The notes: generated by a model not told the origin, from the letters alone. DNA of 64,000 bases from Limanda limanda (GCF_963576545.1 NC_083641.1:20351523-20415522); one strand, 5' to 3'. Numbered from the stretch's first letter, positions 36,113 through 50,200 are shown. Numbers and translations: made by a program.

Positions 36113-37525
36113 AGCGTCTCGGCCGCGTAGTGACCGCCTCGTTGTGTGTGTGTGGGGGGTGGGGGTTAAAAACTTAATGAGAACAAACTGTTACATCTAA
36201 GTTAGTCATACATACTGTATTTACACATGCACTAGTTCTGCTCAAACACTCGATGCTGTATTCGTATGTTAGCAACTTTCTCGCTATCCCAAAGTTGCTG
36301 GCATGCTTTTCAGATGTACGAGTTAGCTTAGTAGTAGCTAGCAATGGCGTCTCCCTCTAGCTTAGCTCTCACCTTAACTCAGGGACTGTGCGCCCGTCTT
36401 CTCCGCCTCGACTCGTCCACACCCGGCCCGCGGCTCTGCTTACACACGCACTCATCTTCTCCTCCAGGGAAACAGCGTCGTGTCGACTTCAGAAAGTTAT
36501 TCACCGCGAAAACAGACTCACTCATACGGAACAAGCTTAACACGAGCCGGAGGTTTCATGTCTGCGGGACACTCACTGATGCTGCATTGCATTTACGAGG
36601 CTTTGATTGGACGAGCCCATCAGGTGATGACGCAAGCGGGTGACGTGAGGTTTTCACAGTAAATCCCCACAACTGTCCTTTTCATCTTAAAGCAGCAGTT
36701 AAAACAGCTTTTAAATTGCAACTTCATATGGGATGAGTATGTGACTGAGGCCCAGTTTATTCTTTCTGGTGTTAAGTAAATTTACATACATGATTCTCGC
36801 TGTTCTGTGTTGGTAACCTCATAGTTGAATGCACTTATTGTAAGTCGCTTTGGATAAAAGTGTTGACTGTTTTAATGGAATACTGAGAAAGTTTATTAAC
36901 AACAATAAGACAATTGAAGTTAAAATTATGACGGAATTTCAGCTCTATATTGTGTCTTCTTTATATTTAAAATAATAATCAAACTGAGTGGAGATGTATG
37001 TTGTAGCCAAACAGGCAGCTGCTGTGTTTTGTCACTGTGCAGTCCATGGTGGTTTAAATATTACACTGAAAAAATAAATCATTAAATCAATGAATGTTTC
37101 GTAGCAATTTTGAAAGTAGTGGTGAAAAGGTAGCATTTATAATTCATGGAAAACAGTTAAGTTTGCCATTGACATGTGAATATGGTGCCAGTATTTTTGG
37201 AGGACAGATATTTTTATGGAAAACCGGTAGAAGTTTGGAGCTTACAGGGCACAGACACATCAAACCCAGCATCATTTCTTCCTGTTGAGCGGATTGCTTG
37301 TAGATGTGTGGTTAACAAATCCTCTGTGCATTTAATCAGCACAATTGAAAAAGTGACTGTAATAATGCCACTCTGTACAGTGGTTGAGATTAAGGATTGT
37401 TTTGGATGACAATAATATTTTGAAATAAAGTGCATTGTTTCATTTGACAGCATTGACATTTGTTTGTGGTATACACTGTAATTCATTATAGCACAGTTAC
37501 TTATTTAAGAACAATTTACAATTTC

Positions 37526-38168
37526 AGGTTTTATATATATTTTAAGCCTGGTGTACTCAGCCAGATAGTTTAGGTGGTGCCTCTTAGAAAAAGGTGTTAT
37601 CTGCTCTGAGGGAAACTATCCTGATTTGCATTTGTGAAGCTCAGAGCATTGTCATTTGCATGTGAAAGCCTCTTAGGCGTAGGAGCGGGGGGGGGTCACC
37701 TCACAACAGATATCAGGCTTGAAAACTGCAGGAAACTTGTAAATCTGCTTAAATTCCTGAGAGTTTCCTTTGCTGCCTGCAGATTCGTGTGAAAAGCCGT
37801 TAACCGAAAAATGAGCCAACAATTTCCACGACACTTAATGACACAAATTCTTCTTTTCATGCAGTGACTGGCAGAGTTGTTTTCTCAAACATACTTTTAA
37901 GGCCGCCGTCATTTGCGATCTCCAGCAGCTGATCTTCTTCTTAAACAGACATGCTGGATTCACCTGGTCTGTTGACAAATGGGTCCGACAAATACCGTGC
38001 TGGTTTGTGTTCAGCGAAAAAGTGACGTGATCGAGACAAGCGTCTTGACATGCATAAAGCATGAGTCATAAGGCAGAGGATCCGGTAATTTTTCAAAATA
38101 AAACCGTTTTATTTTGAAAAATTATAATAATAGATAAAACAGAAAACATGTAAAATGTTTATTCTTTC
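37526..38168. other. 643-bp block present only in the copy C flank
   Basis: The A flank reads 'acaatttctgtgcggcccgg' continuously (9228-9247), whereas the C flank has 643 extra bases between 'acaatttc' and 'tgtgcggccc'. TTTC is present at both junctions, so this is either an insertion with a 4-bp duplication or a microhomology-mediated deletion in A. It includes a G-run at 37687-37695 and no recognised gene. Confidence 0.6.
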
Positions 38169-39792
38169 TGTGCGGCCCGGAACCAAATGACCCACAAATA
38201 AGCCTGTTGCCCTGTTGATTACAATAAATAGGTTTGACTGTTCAGTACTGTTCATATTCATTACATTTAAAAAGCAGACATAAAAGTTACTTAAAAGTTA
38301 CTTTCCCTAGTAAATTACTTTTGATATACAGTAACTGATGAGGTAATTCAATTACTTTTAAAAGAAGTGACTAGTAGCTATAACTAATTACAAATTTTCA
38401 GTAACTTGCCAAACACTGCTTCATCCACACATTTGTCAGTTGACAGTGTGACAGAAACACACAAGCACATACTCTCTTGTGTGTGTGTGTGTGTGGGGGG
38501 GGGGTGTTAGACTGTGGTAAGAGTCGAAGATGAGTCAGGTGCACGATTCAGAAAGCGCAGCAAAGTAGGGGAGTAGAACAATATAGAGGTAGAATCACTG
38601 CGATTGCGGACATCATTAATGTTTATTTTTGTCAACATGACATGATATGCTGTCACTACAGCTGATTTCAGTATACAGTCCAAAAGTTCTTGGGGATGCA
38701 TGACAATTTGCGTGTGTATGTTGGGGGGGGCGCCATTCTGAAATCCTGCCTAGGGCGCCAACATTGCCAGGGCCGGCCCTGATCCACTCTATGCAGCATC
38801 TACCACCAGTGTAGTGCAAGTTCAAACCTCTCATGAACCAGTTCAAAGTTCAGTTCATAGAAGTAAACATGAATAGTTCACGTAACGGATGTAATTTCCA
38901 ATGTAGCGAAGTACAGTACTTCAGTCAAAATCTACATGAGTAAAAGTAAAATTACCCATTTCAAAAACTACTCCAAAAAATTACAAAGTACACAAAAAAA
39001 CGACTCAATTACAGTAACGTGAGTAAATGTAATTTGTTACTTTACACCTCTGCTCAAAACAGGTCAATCTGAGGAAGGCTGTTTTAGACAGGCTAAAAAG
39101 GGTGCTGTTTTAAATGATTCTTGTGGTATTTTGATCTGTGAAAAGAGAGGAAAGGACAAAAGGATATGGTAAATGTTTTTAAACTGGTGGAAAAACTTAT
39201 TTCAGCAAAGCTGTTGTTATTAGGTTATTTAAAATGGTTGCCCCTCATCTGTGAATTTGAGAACCGCGATAATAATTTGGTATATCGCTGTATACCTTCT
39301 ATAGTGGACATGGCAGATTAACATCTATGTAATGTTAATATTTGTCTTGGTTTGTAATGTTTTTTGAACAACATGACAAAGTTTTATGATTTTCCATAAA
39401 AAATAAAGCATACAATTCAATCACTAACAGGATTCTATGGTCATTTAACACCTGAACGAAAACATATACGAAATTGAATTTGACCATTTTCACTTCATTA
39501 AATCATTCAACCCCCAAAAAACTGTCCCAAGGTGATTTAATTTGTTGTTGATACATTTCAATTCAATATTGTGCCAAAATGAAACGTTTAATGTGGCTTC
39601 TAAATGTGTATCTTAGGTTCTCCCTGCCTTTACATCATTTCCTACAATGGGTGTCGAAGAGAATAATGATGACGTATAAATGGCTGAGTGAGGTCCTGTT
39701 TATTATATAGTGTGACTGCAAAACAATTGTAAACAGGAGGAGAGCAGTTAAGGGGAAATTTGTTGTCCCACACATCTGCTCTGCTTTTGCTT

Positions 39793-40360
39793 CTGACTGA
39801 GTTGTTTGAAGTCCGCTAGATATGTGTCTTTTCTGAGATGACGTTCATCTCGGAACCAAATCAGCGAAGGGGCGAAGGGTGAGATTCACAACAAATGCAT
39901 CAAGAAACAGTGAAAACTCATTATTTGTTTTGTACTAAGAAAGTTTAGGTGTAAAATAACGAGAGTTCAGTGGATGAAGATATTTTTACAGTGTAAACTA
40001 CAAATGTGTGACAGGTTTATGCAAACTGACTTATTGTAAGTTTCTGTTCTTTTTCCTGACTTGTCCTCAGAGAATGGTTTTTATTTTCCATTATTAAATG
40101 TTCAAAGTATATGTTCCCACCCGCCTCTCCCTTCTTCAGACTTACAGTACTTAAACTCAAGCAGTGAAACAATAACTTTATATAGTACCACGTGGAAAAT
40201 GGCAGTGTAGTTTCCGTTGTTCACATTCTCTGCTGTCGGCTGATGAGTAACTATGACGCTGCAGTTGTCCTACACAGATAACTTTTGCCCTGGGGCGAAA
40301 ACCCAGCTGAGCTGAGGATTTTAAATGTGTGGAGGAAATCAACTCACTGTGTGATCCAAC
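39793..40360 (+). pseudogene. Decayed V2R/OlfC relic 3
   Basis: The exon-1-like part (39793-39878) now contains an in-frame TAG ('gtccgctagatatg') but keeps the GTGAG donor. The exon-4-like part (about 40230-40355) has lost bases relative to relic 1 ('gagctgaggattttaaatgt'). It lies between C and the 3' end of G. Confidence 0.55.
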
Positions 40361-40694
40361 AAGAGAGGAAACATGAAATTGTGAAGGGAATTATTGATAT
40401 TTTGTCGAAGTTTGAAAAATACCCTCCACCATGGTTAACAAAACAGACCCGAGAAAGGGGATTGGTTGACTGCTTCCATCTAGTGGTCATATCCACAGCT
40501 GATCCACAGTTTTGCATAGTTTATGTTTTACTTAAATTGACAGAATATAGGCCACTCTTTCTCGTGCAGAATTCACCCTTCACATAAGAATATCTTTTTC
40601 TTTCAAATAAACCAGATTATTGTCACTATGTAATGAGATTGGCCCATATGAAACACGAATGAAAACATCAACCTTTTCCATTCAATGCATAAAC

Positions 40695-40795
40695 TGAAGG
40701 ATCGGCTATGGCTCAGGAGGTAAAGATGGGGTTGATTCCCGTCTCCCTCATTCCACACACGCCAAGGCATCATCAGGCAAGACGCTGAACTCGAA
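40695..40795 (+). mobile_element. Degenerate tRNA-type SINE fragment (after relic 3)
   Basis: 'ggatcggctatggctcagga', 'ggggttgattcccgtctccc' and 'ccaaggcatcatcaggcaag' make this the copy closest to a tRNA-like B-box ('GGTTCGATTCC'). It matches the fragments at 12490, 21697 and 61528. Confidence 0.5.
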
Positions 40796-41097
40796 AGACA
40801 GCTGATGTCAGTGTATGAAGGATGTGTTTTATTACACCACATCTAACATACTATGATTTGCAATTAGTTTTGATGTTTTAGAGGAAAGACAAAACTCTTA
40901 TTTTTGTTGCAAAAATTTGTTAAGTTTATTTCAAATTTTCAGCACAAAATGTAAATTATTTGTAAAATTAGAAAACAAAAGATTTTAAACACGAAAGTTA
41001 CAATTTATGAAAAAGCATGCAAATGTAAATATTCACACAAACTAGGTGAATAACTATTGTGTGGAGCCATCATAAATATTCCTAGAGCTCAGATGTA

Positions 41098-44000
41098 CTA
41101 GGTTTCATTCTTGTTCATCAAATGTTTCTTGGTGTTCTTTTCGGGCTTAATCAATATGATGTAACACTTTGGAGCAAATATGCACATAATTAATCCAAAG
41201 CTGGAGGCCAGGATTGCAAATATCTCCACAGCCACAGTGAATTTACCAGGAGAGCTGACGTAAGCTGGAATAAAAGTGATCCAGACGGCACAGAATATCA
41301 ACATGCTGAACGTTATGAGCTTTGCCTCATTAAAATTATCAGGGAGCTTCCGAGCTAGGATGGCTAACACGAAGCAAAAGAAGGCCAACAGGCCTATGTA
41401 CCCGAGCACAGCCCAGAACCCAATGGCTGAACCCAACGCACACTCCAGGATGATTCTCTCCTTGTATGTGGTCAGGTTTTTCATTGGAAAAGGGGGACTG
41501 ACAACCAACCAAATAATACATATTAGAACTTGAATAAACGTGAAGGACACCACAGTCATTCTTTGCTGCGGAGGGCCGAACCATTTCATGATGTTACGAC
41601 CTGGAAGTGTTGCTTTAAAGGCCATTAACACCACTATAGTTTTCACAAGAACACAAGAGATGCAAAGGACGAAGGTGATGCCGAACGCCGTGTGTCGCAG
41701 CATGCAGGACCACTCGGAGGGCGCTCCCATGAAAGTTAGTGAACATAAGAAACACAAAGTCAGCGAGAACAGCAGCAGGAAGCTAAGCTCAGAGTTGTTC
41801 GCCCGGACGATGGGTGAAGTCCTGTGACGAAAGAATACGGCCGCTGTTATGATGGCGAGAAACGCGCCGCCAACGGAGAACGCAGCCAGGATGATTCCCA
41901 GGACCTCATGGATGGAGAGAAACTCAACAGGCTTAGGGAGACACGTGTTTCTCTCTGTGTTTGGCCAGAACTCGTCAGAGCAGGGGAAGCAATCAGGTGA
42001 ATCTGAAAAAAAAAATTAAGAAAAACACAATCAGCAGCCTTATATTTGATGTTAACTTAATAATAATAAATACTAGGTGATGGACAGAGGTAAGGAAAAC
42101 CAGACAATTAGAAGTGTCCATAAATTAAATGTTAAAATAAGTGGGAGGTGGAAGAAAACAATAATGGTTTGAAAGAAAACCACACCCAAATATAACAAGA
42201 AATAAAATATAAAAAACCTTCAATACTGTTTATTAATTAGTATCATATTGACAACTGATCAAATTTTAAAGAAATTCCCTACAGACAGACAAGAGATATC
42301 ATGTTCAAGAAACCAAGATTATTATGAAGCCAAAGTTATGAGGCCACCAATGACCTTGACATTTGAGCGTTGGCTCCCAAATCCAATCAGTACATCATTA
42401 AGTCCAAGTGAACGTTTGGGCCAAATGTTGAAGGATTCCCTAAAGCTATTCTTGAGATATCTGTTGACAATAATGGGACGTACAATAAATAACCCCAAAA
42501 CATAATGCTTCCAGCAGAGGCCCTTCTTCAGACCTGCTTTGTCCGAAATGTTACCTACAAGTTAATGGGTGCATCAACTGGCCTTGAACATTCCTTGTGT
42601 TCTTATTTCACCTGTAGCATTGCTTATCTCTCCCTCAGGACATGGTACACAGTCATAGCAGCAGATGGGTTTCCCTCTCTGCAGCACTTTACGGGTTCCT
42701 GCAGGGCAGCTGTCCGTGCACACTGAAGCAGGCACCTGTCACACAGACACAAACAAACTCACAAAGATATCACACTATAGCTACACAGCTGGTATAAGTG
42801 TTACCTTTTGGCTCCTCACCTGTGTGCCACCCTCCATCCACGTGAAGTTCCTGATGATGTGGAATTCCTGGCCGACCGGCAGCGACGCATTGTAGTGCCC
42901 GACTGTCACCAACTCAATGCTGCCACTCGCTCTTCTTTGCCAGCTGACCAGCTCATATGTGGCCACCGGGTCTCCGTTGGCATCAAACGACACATCATAA
43001 CCGTTCTGGGAAAAACTGACTTTCTTCAGCTCAGTAAGAACCTGTGAGGATGAAATGGAAGAAGACAAGAAGTAAATAATGTAAAGTACATTTTCATATT
43101 GGTACGTATTTGACGTATTTGTTTGGACCGACCTGTTTGGACTCTATCCTGGTGAGTTTGTCACACTCTCTTGTAGAGTTAGTTTTCTGGCACACTGCGT
43201 TATGAATGGCATGAGCTATTGCATAAACGGCCTTGTACACCATGTTGGTGATGCGGAGCTGAGACGTGTCTGTGTACGGGCTCTGGAGCGTCTGTATGTC
43301 TTCAGTTCCATCACATAGATTCTCTCCTGTGGCTGCACCTAAAAACACAACGAGGAGGAGACTGGGCTTTTTTACTAATTATCATTTACATTTATGAAAA
43401 TAATGAGAATTAGCTTCTTGAAACTGACTGTACCTGTTTTAATATTTACAAAACATGAATATGATATTATCATAGTATTATGCTGTATTGTGCTGTTCCA
43501 TTATAATTCTATATCATTATAATTATTATTGTTATGATATCACTGCACATTATTATAAGTATGCAGCATGTACATAGTCAGTATCCTTTTAAATAACTTT
43601 ATTATGTTCTTAATGTTCTCCATTTTTTAGTTTACGTTTCATCTATGTTTTTTATCTTACTTGTCTCACTTATTTTATATCTATTTCATTATTACCTAGT
43701 ACCTTATATTTTCAGCTTGCTTATTTATACCTTATATATTTGAAATATATGTTTAGTCATCTCATGTATTTTTCATGTATCTTTGATGTTAATTGTGAAC
43801 CACAAATTAATAAGCGTTAATTACCAAACAGCTCCACAAATTGTGAGAATCAACCACACAATACAACTGATAGTGTCACTAATGTTCGTGAGAAAAAAAC
43901 AAGTCAGCACAACTTCCTCACTCCGGTCCAGCCTGCAGTCGAATTCAGTCTCCCAGAACTCAGTCAGCACCGGGGACGCAGACACTTTGGTGGGGGGCAG

Positions 44001-45972
44001 ATCCAGCAGGAAGTCCCTCAGGCCGGGGATGACAGCTTGCTGGATGCCAATTCCGATGGCCCCGGCACAGAAGGAGAACCTCAGCAGCCGTGAGTCAGTC
44101 ACCCAGCCCTCGCTTCCTAACCACTGACGAGGAGGAGAAGGCTCCTGGGACAGCTCCTCCAACAGGATCCTCATGTCTCCAGCGGCTACGAAGGCCACAA
44201 TAACTGTGGCTGTCGACCTGGAGAGATGATGTAATGCATGATGCACACAGTTAATATGGATAAAGATTTTCAAACCAGCAAAATGAGAACTTCAGTGATT
44301 TGTATGAATTTTCTCAATGGGTTTTTGTATTCAGGCCTATAATATCAATAAACGATACAACATGAATAGTCAGTTATTATTAAGTATTATTACATTGTTT
44401 TGGGTTTGCACTACCTTAATAAAATCATTTCCTATATTCTAATGTTGTGTGACTGAATATATTTACCTGCGGATCACTTCAGCCACTCTCTGGATCTTGC
44501 TGCGCAGGTTGTTGCGGTAGAAAGACTCGGAGTACTCCACGCAGATGCCTTCTCGGTGCGCTGCGTCCAGGAAAGACGCCATGCCGTTGTTGCCATAGTC
44601 CGAATCCGAGCGCACAGCACCGATCCACGTCCAGCCGAAGTGTTTGACCAGTTTGGCCAGCGCTTTGGCCTGGTACTTGTCACTGGGGATCGTCCTGAAG
44701 AAACTCGGGTACTGCTTCTTGTTGGAGAGGCAGGCGCACGTGGCAAGGTGGCTCACCTGGAGCAACACAGTGGGATTCTTCATTTCCAAAAACAACTCTT
44801 AATGGCACTGGTGTATAATGAATGAATTGAGTAGAAATACAAATAGATTTACTTGAGGGATGTTAAAGGGCCCCAGGATGCGCGACATGCTGATGGATAG
44901 CGTGGAGCTGGACTCGCCAACGATGGCCATTGCCATGCCGGACCGGGAGCAGTTGTGGTCGTTGCCGAGGCTGAACTCCGGGTCCTGGCCGTTGGAGAGC
45001 TGGAAGGCCAGACGCGCCGCCATCAGCACTGAGGCGCAAGAGTCGTAGATGCGGTAACCGAGCGTGACGCCCTGCAGCAGGTTTGAGCTGTTGTTGATCT
45101 CCTCAATGGCGAAGATCATGGCGCGTGAGAAGCGCAGCTCGCGGGACACGATGCTGCACATACACACATGTATGTGAGCATGTTGGAGTTTACATAGGAT
45201 GGGATCACATGTTTTGATGGGACAATCACAGGCCTAAGAATAATACTAATAATACGAACAGGAGTACTGCTATTACTAGTAATAGTTATAATAATACTCA
45301 CAATGATCATCATAGCCTCATCATATTAACAGAACAACTGGAGGCATAGTAATTGTACTAATAATACCACTACTAATGAAAATATTATTTATATATACAT
45401 ATAATATATATTATTAGTACTACGACAGCTACTACTACTACTACAACAGCTAAAAATAATTATACAATTTATAGATAAAGCAGTCCAAAATTCTCAAAAG
45501 ATTTAATGCATGCCACTTAATAAATGTTAAAAACAACTGTTTTCATTAAAGAATCACAGATCATAATCTCTTCTCCTGAAGCCACATTGTACACATTTTT
45601 TTAACACATGTAACTTAACATAACAAAATTAAAACCTCAAGATTTTAAGCACAACATACAAATTTAAAACATTCATGTCCCCACACGGCCCAACATCCTT
45701 TTATTCCCCACTTCTCCCTGTTATACAAACCTCCCCGTGCACCTCAGAGGCTCTGGCATCGTGGTGTAGTTATACATCACTTTGTGCATGTAGTGGTGAA
45801 TGGAGAAAACCCCCCCAACCACATAGTCCCCATCCATCGAGAAGGCAGGTGGATGAGCCGTATCCTGCAGCTTACACATGATCCCAGCCCCGTTCAAACC
45901 AAGAGCAGAGTTCAGCTCAAACAACCCCAGAACCCATACATGGCAAACAAAGAGAGCTGAGATCCCCATCAT
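41098..45972 (-). CDS. OlfC/V2R class C olfactory receptor G (open, 861 aa)
   Basis: Eight minus-strand exons match F exon for exon: 45972-45731, 45153-44853, 44756-44467, 44217-43922, 43338-43133, 43041-42820, 42735-42612 and 42002-41098 (242, 301, 290, 296, 206, 222, 124 and 905 nt). They join in frame with no stop. Domains are as in F: signal peptide, Venus flytrap ([26 protein letters not shown]), cysteine-rich linker, and seven helices ending [17 protein letters not shown]. Differences from F are scattered amino-acid changes, many in the ligand domain (for example [14 protein letters not shown] against [14 protein letters not shown]), so ligand tuning may have shifted. It pairs head to head with D. 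A TTTATATAAA box (46016-46025) lies about 45 bp upstream. Confidence 0.92.
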
Positions 45973-47200
45973 CCCCTAAGTGTGTGCATGTGGGCAATAA
46001 GTGTGTAATCACTGATTTATATAAATTTTCAGACTAAAGATTCCCTCCTACTGTACGTCATCTTACTGTACATCACAGAGAGGATGTCCTTGCTGTGTAT
46101 TTTTCAGTTCCTTAGCCTTATGTACTTTATAACCTTCACTGAGTGTCTTTGTTTCTCTTCTACTCTTGTTAAATTACTATTTGAAACAAACAAGGCACAT
46201 TTCACACACTTGTGGATATCAGTCTTCTAAATGTGCCAGATTTTTTTCCCCTTTGAGAACCATGACTTATTCCCTGGGAAATTGGTGAAAATTTCCCAAA
46301 ACACTTAATCTCACATTGTCAGAGTAGGTGGTTGGAAAAAAGCCTTGATCACACTTTTACCTGATCCGCAACTTAATTGAATGTGTCCTTTTCTTGGCTC
46401 ATGTCCCATCATTCCACAAAGATTTGTTAAAACCTGGTTCAATGGTTTTTCATATAAGCTTCTAAAAAACAGACAAATGGACAGGGGAGAAAACATAACC
46501 TCCTTGGTGGAGGTAACTAGGCAACCACATAATTATAACTAATACCCAAAACAGAAACTAACTTGAAATATAGTATGATACCTACAACTCAAAACGCAGT
46601 GATTCAAACAATTATTAAAAAGAAATGAATAAATAAAATAAGTAATTATTTTAATTTGAATTATTACATCATTTAGTATTTTAATGGAAACAACACTTGA
46701 ATCATGAGTTCACCCGAAACACTAGTAAATGTGCAATTGTTTACTTCAGCTTTTACCAATTCAACAGACTGTAGAGTTGTACTTTTAATTGACGGATCAC
46801 CAATTCCTCTCTACAAGGAGGTTTATTATAGTGTGAGAGAACAAATCCCCATTCAAAAAAGTATATATGCCAAAAGTTCACCTAAACCTGACATGATGGC
46901 GTCTCAATTTCATAGAGTAGCACTTGATGCCTTTGCTTTGTTGTTATATAGAGAATTACGATTTATTGATCTTTCCATTCAAGATAATTCATGGTGACCG
47001 AGAGACAAAAACTCAACATGACCGCCACCTTCACAAAAGCAAAATAATTCAAATCAAAGTGTGAATTATGAAATCATGTGTATAAATTTGATATGAGCTT
47101 TCCCTCCCCCTAATGTCTGCCCAAGCCCTGATAGGCGTAATGAATCTATAAAGAAAATCATCCTACATATAAAACAAGCACTCCTGCATTAAGATCAGAG
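45973..47200. promoter_or_regulatory. Divergent intergenic/promoter region between G and D
   Basis: Paralogous to 27104-28328 and almost the same length (1228 against 1225 bp). Core boxes are TTTATATAAA at 46016-46025 (G) and ATATAAAA at 47167-47174 (D). The teleost repeat occupies about 46240-46525. Bases 46704-46997 form a 97-codon open frame (see findings) that is broken in the F/C copy. Shared control is inferred from the arrangement. Confidence 0.55.
46240..46525 (-). repeat. Dispersed teleost repeat between G and D
   Basis: Counterpart of 27345-27660. On the minus strand it has the same ordered blocks, including 'CCAAGGAGGTTATGTTTTCT' and 'CCCAGGGAATAAGTCATGG'. Confidence 0.65.
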
Positions 47201-50200
47201 ATGGGGCTGGAGGGACGGACAGCAGTAATGGGGCCATTTCTAGACACATTTTTCTCCTTTCATGGCTTCTCATTGTTGATTATGTTCCCTTCCTCCCTTT
47301 TCTCATCTGAATCTTCCACTCACTCCTCATCCTGTAAGCTCAGGAGGCAGTTTTATCTCAATGGGATGCACAAACCTGGTGATGTGCTTCTGGGTGGGTT
47401 GTTTCGCGTCCATTTCACCTCCGTGTGATCTGAGCTGACGTTCACCTCAGAGCCGACTCAGCTCAGCTGCCAGGGGTGAGTCTCAGACTCCTGCAAAAAT
47501 TCAACAGTTTTATTATATCATATGAACATATATAACTTCATAGTGGTTAATTGTGTCTGTTTATGTGTTAGCTTTGACCCTGCAGGCTTCAGATATGCCA
47601 TGACCATGGCCTTTGCTATCGAAGAGATCAACAGAAGCGCTGACCTGCTGCCTAATGTCACTCTGGGATACAGTCTGTACGATAACTGTGCCACGCTGGT
47701 GATTGGATTCAGTGCCGCGTTGTCTCTGGCAATTGGTCGAGAGGAGGACTATCTGCTTCAGGAGGCCTGTGTGGGTCCTCCTCCAGTCCTGGGGATTGTG
47801 GGTGATTCCATGTCAACATTTTCTATCGCCACCTCTGATGTGATGGGGTTATTCAAACTGCCCATTGTAAGTTTCTTTTCAGTCTTGATCCTAATCCATT
47901 TGAATAAATCTGAAATGTTAAAATTAGGATTTGTACAATGTATTACGAGGACTTTTTTTATTGTAATGAATTATTTAATGAATTCTGCTGACTTGTATGA
48001 AAAGCAATTGCTGTATGAATACCATATGTTGCTGTTTTTTAACAGGTGAGTTATTATGCCACGTGTTCCTGCCTGAGTGACCGTCAAAGATTCCCGTCCT
48101 TCTTCAGGACTATACCAAGTGATGCTTTTCAGGTGAAACTCTATCTACAGATAACAAATTCAAATAATGTCTCACGGGAAGTTTTGTGCAAATAAAAGAT
48201 GTCCCATGGATTAAAAAATATGTTGCCTCAGACACAATACTGGATTTAAGTGAAAGCACATGATAAGAAGAATTAATTGAGAGACATGAATCTTTGCACT
48301 CATCCCTCCCTTTGTTCAGGTGCGTGCCATGATTCAGATAATCCAACATTTTGGCTGGACGTGGGCAGGCCTTCTGGTCAGTGATGATGACTACGGACTT
48401 CACGTTTCCAGATCTTTTCAGTCTGACTTGGCTGCGTCCGGTGGTGGTTGTCTGGCCTACACAGAGATCTTACCCTGGGGTGACGACCCAGTCGAACTGG
48501 GGAGGATTGTGGAGGTGATGAAGAAATCCACAGCTCGTGTGGTCATCGTGTTTGCACATCGGATCCACATGATACAGTTAATGAAAGAGGTATTTACTTA
48601 TCTAACTCTTGTGGTGCCTTAAGATTTGAGAGCCAACCTCATTTTCAATTGTGCATGTGTCTCTTACTAAGTGTATTACACTGGTCTGAGTTTTGTATAT
48701 TCTATATTTTATAATTGTTCTGTGCTACAAAGTAAATTAAAGCTGTTGTACATACGTAAGTCTGAAAAAAATATATTCAGTTTTATGCAATGCACAGGTG
48801 GTGAGGCAGAATGTGGCAGGCATACAGTGGATGGCCAGTGAAGCCTGGACATCAGCTGCTGTGCTGCAGTCCCCCGACCTCATGCCGTACCTGGGCGGAA
48901 CACTGGGCATCGCCATCCGTCCGGGAGAAATACCAGGACTCAGGGACTTTCTGTTTCACATCCGTCCTGACAGAGAAGACAACACTAACAATGGAAATAG
49001 CATGGTGAGATTATAATCTTACAAGCAGATCTGTCATTATATAATGATGAAATACTGTGATTTCAGCCTCTAAATGCATTTCAGGTGAGACAGTTTTGGG
49101 AACACACTTTTCAGTGTAGATTTGCTCCAGCTCCGGCCGCTTGGATGGAAGCAGCAGGAGCGTTGTGCACTGGGGATGAAGACATAGAGAATGTGGAGAC
49201 AGAGTTTCTAGATGTCTCTAACCTCCGGCCTGAGTACAATATCTACAAGGCAGTGTATGCTCTGGCGTACGCGCTAGATGACTTGCTGCGCTGTGAGGCA
49301 GGGGGAGAACCTTTCAGTGGCCACAGCTGTGCTGCTGTGCAAAGCCTGGAGCCATGGCAGGTGTGACATTTACACTTAACCGTTTGTTAAACTGATCCCC
49401 CATGTGTGACACTAAGACATTATAAACTGTGATATGAAGAGTTCTGGTAGCGTTTACCCTTATTTTCTTTGAGTAAAAGACCAAATATTTAATAACAGAA
49501 GTCACAATACGAAATACACAATATTCATTCTATTTGTCATAGCATTACAGTCCCTTAAAGTGGCTTTACTTTTATAATATTAACAAGATCCATTCATTAT
49601 TTTTTTCTCCTATTTCTACCTCCAAGTTTTGTGATAATCATAACTTATTGTGCAATCTTGCTTTCAAACAAACAAACCAACAAATGAACAGGGGTTAAAA
49701 ACATATCCTCTTTGGCACAGGTAATTAAAGGAAACAGATTGAATTGTATTTTTCATGTGTTGAGGAAACTATAGTTTGTATGACTCCATTTTTTAATTCT
49801 GAAAACATATGCGCAATCAACATGTTCTCCATGATGATTTATAAATCTTCTGTTTTCTCCCCATCATAGCTTATGTATTACTTGGAGAAGGTCAACTTCA
49901 CCACACCATTTGGTGATGAAGTGTCATTTGATGAAAACGGCGATGCCTTACCGATCTATGACATCATGAACTGGCAGTGGCTTCCTGATGGAGGAACTAA
50001 AGTTCACCTTGTGGGTGAGGTTAAGAAATCAGCCACTAAAGGTGAAAAACTCACACTTCATGACCAGAAGATCTTCTGGAACTTTGAATCCAAACAGGTT
50101 AAATATATTTGTTGTGGTTGATGCTCTTGTTTAATATGACATGGGATATTAATATCAAATGGTGTAGAATAACTATTTTATGATGATGACTGCAGCCTCC

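Larger units (their letters stand above)
34477..38418. mobile_element. Inner nested hAT-like DNA transposon (flank of copy C)
   Basis: Termini CAGTGTTGGGAGTG at 34477 and CCAAACACTG at 38418 are flanked by CTTAATCC (34469-34476) and CTTCATCC (38419-38426), exactly as in the A flank. The single mismatch in the target duplication is thus older than the duplication. Confidence 0.7.
33955..38781. mobile_element. Outer hAT-like DNA transposon (flank of copy C)
   Basis: It starts CAGGGGCGGCTCC and ends GGGCCGGCCCTG, with the same 8-bp duplication ATCCACTC at 33947-33954 and 38782-38789 as in the copy A flank. It was therefore carried along by segmental duplication rather than inserted anew. It differs from the A copy by substitutions and several indels, including a 643-bp block (37526-38168). 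No transposase was recognised. Confidence 0.75.
28329..39060. repeat. Segmental duplication, copy 2 (partner 1-10440)
   Basis: See the partner copy. It shares insertion sites and target duplications of both hAT elements, so those insertions predate the duplication, whereas the solo LTR at 10679 postdates it. Confidence 0.9.
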
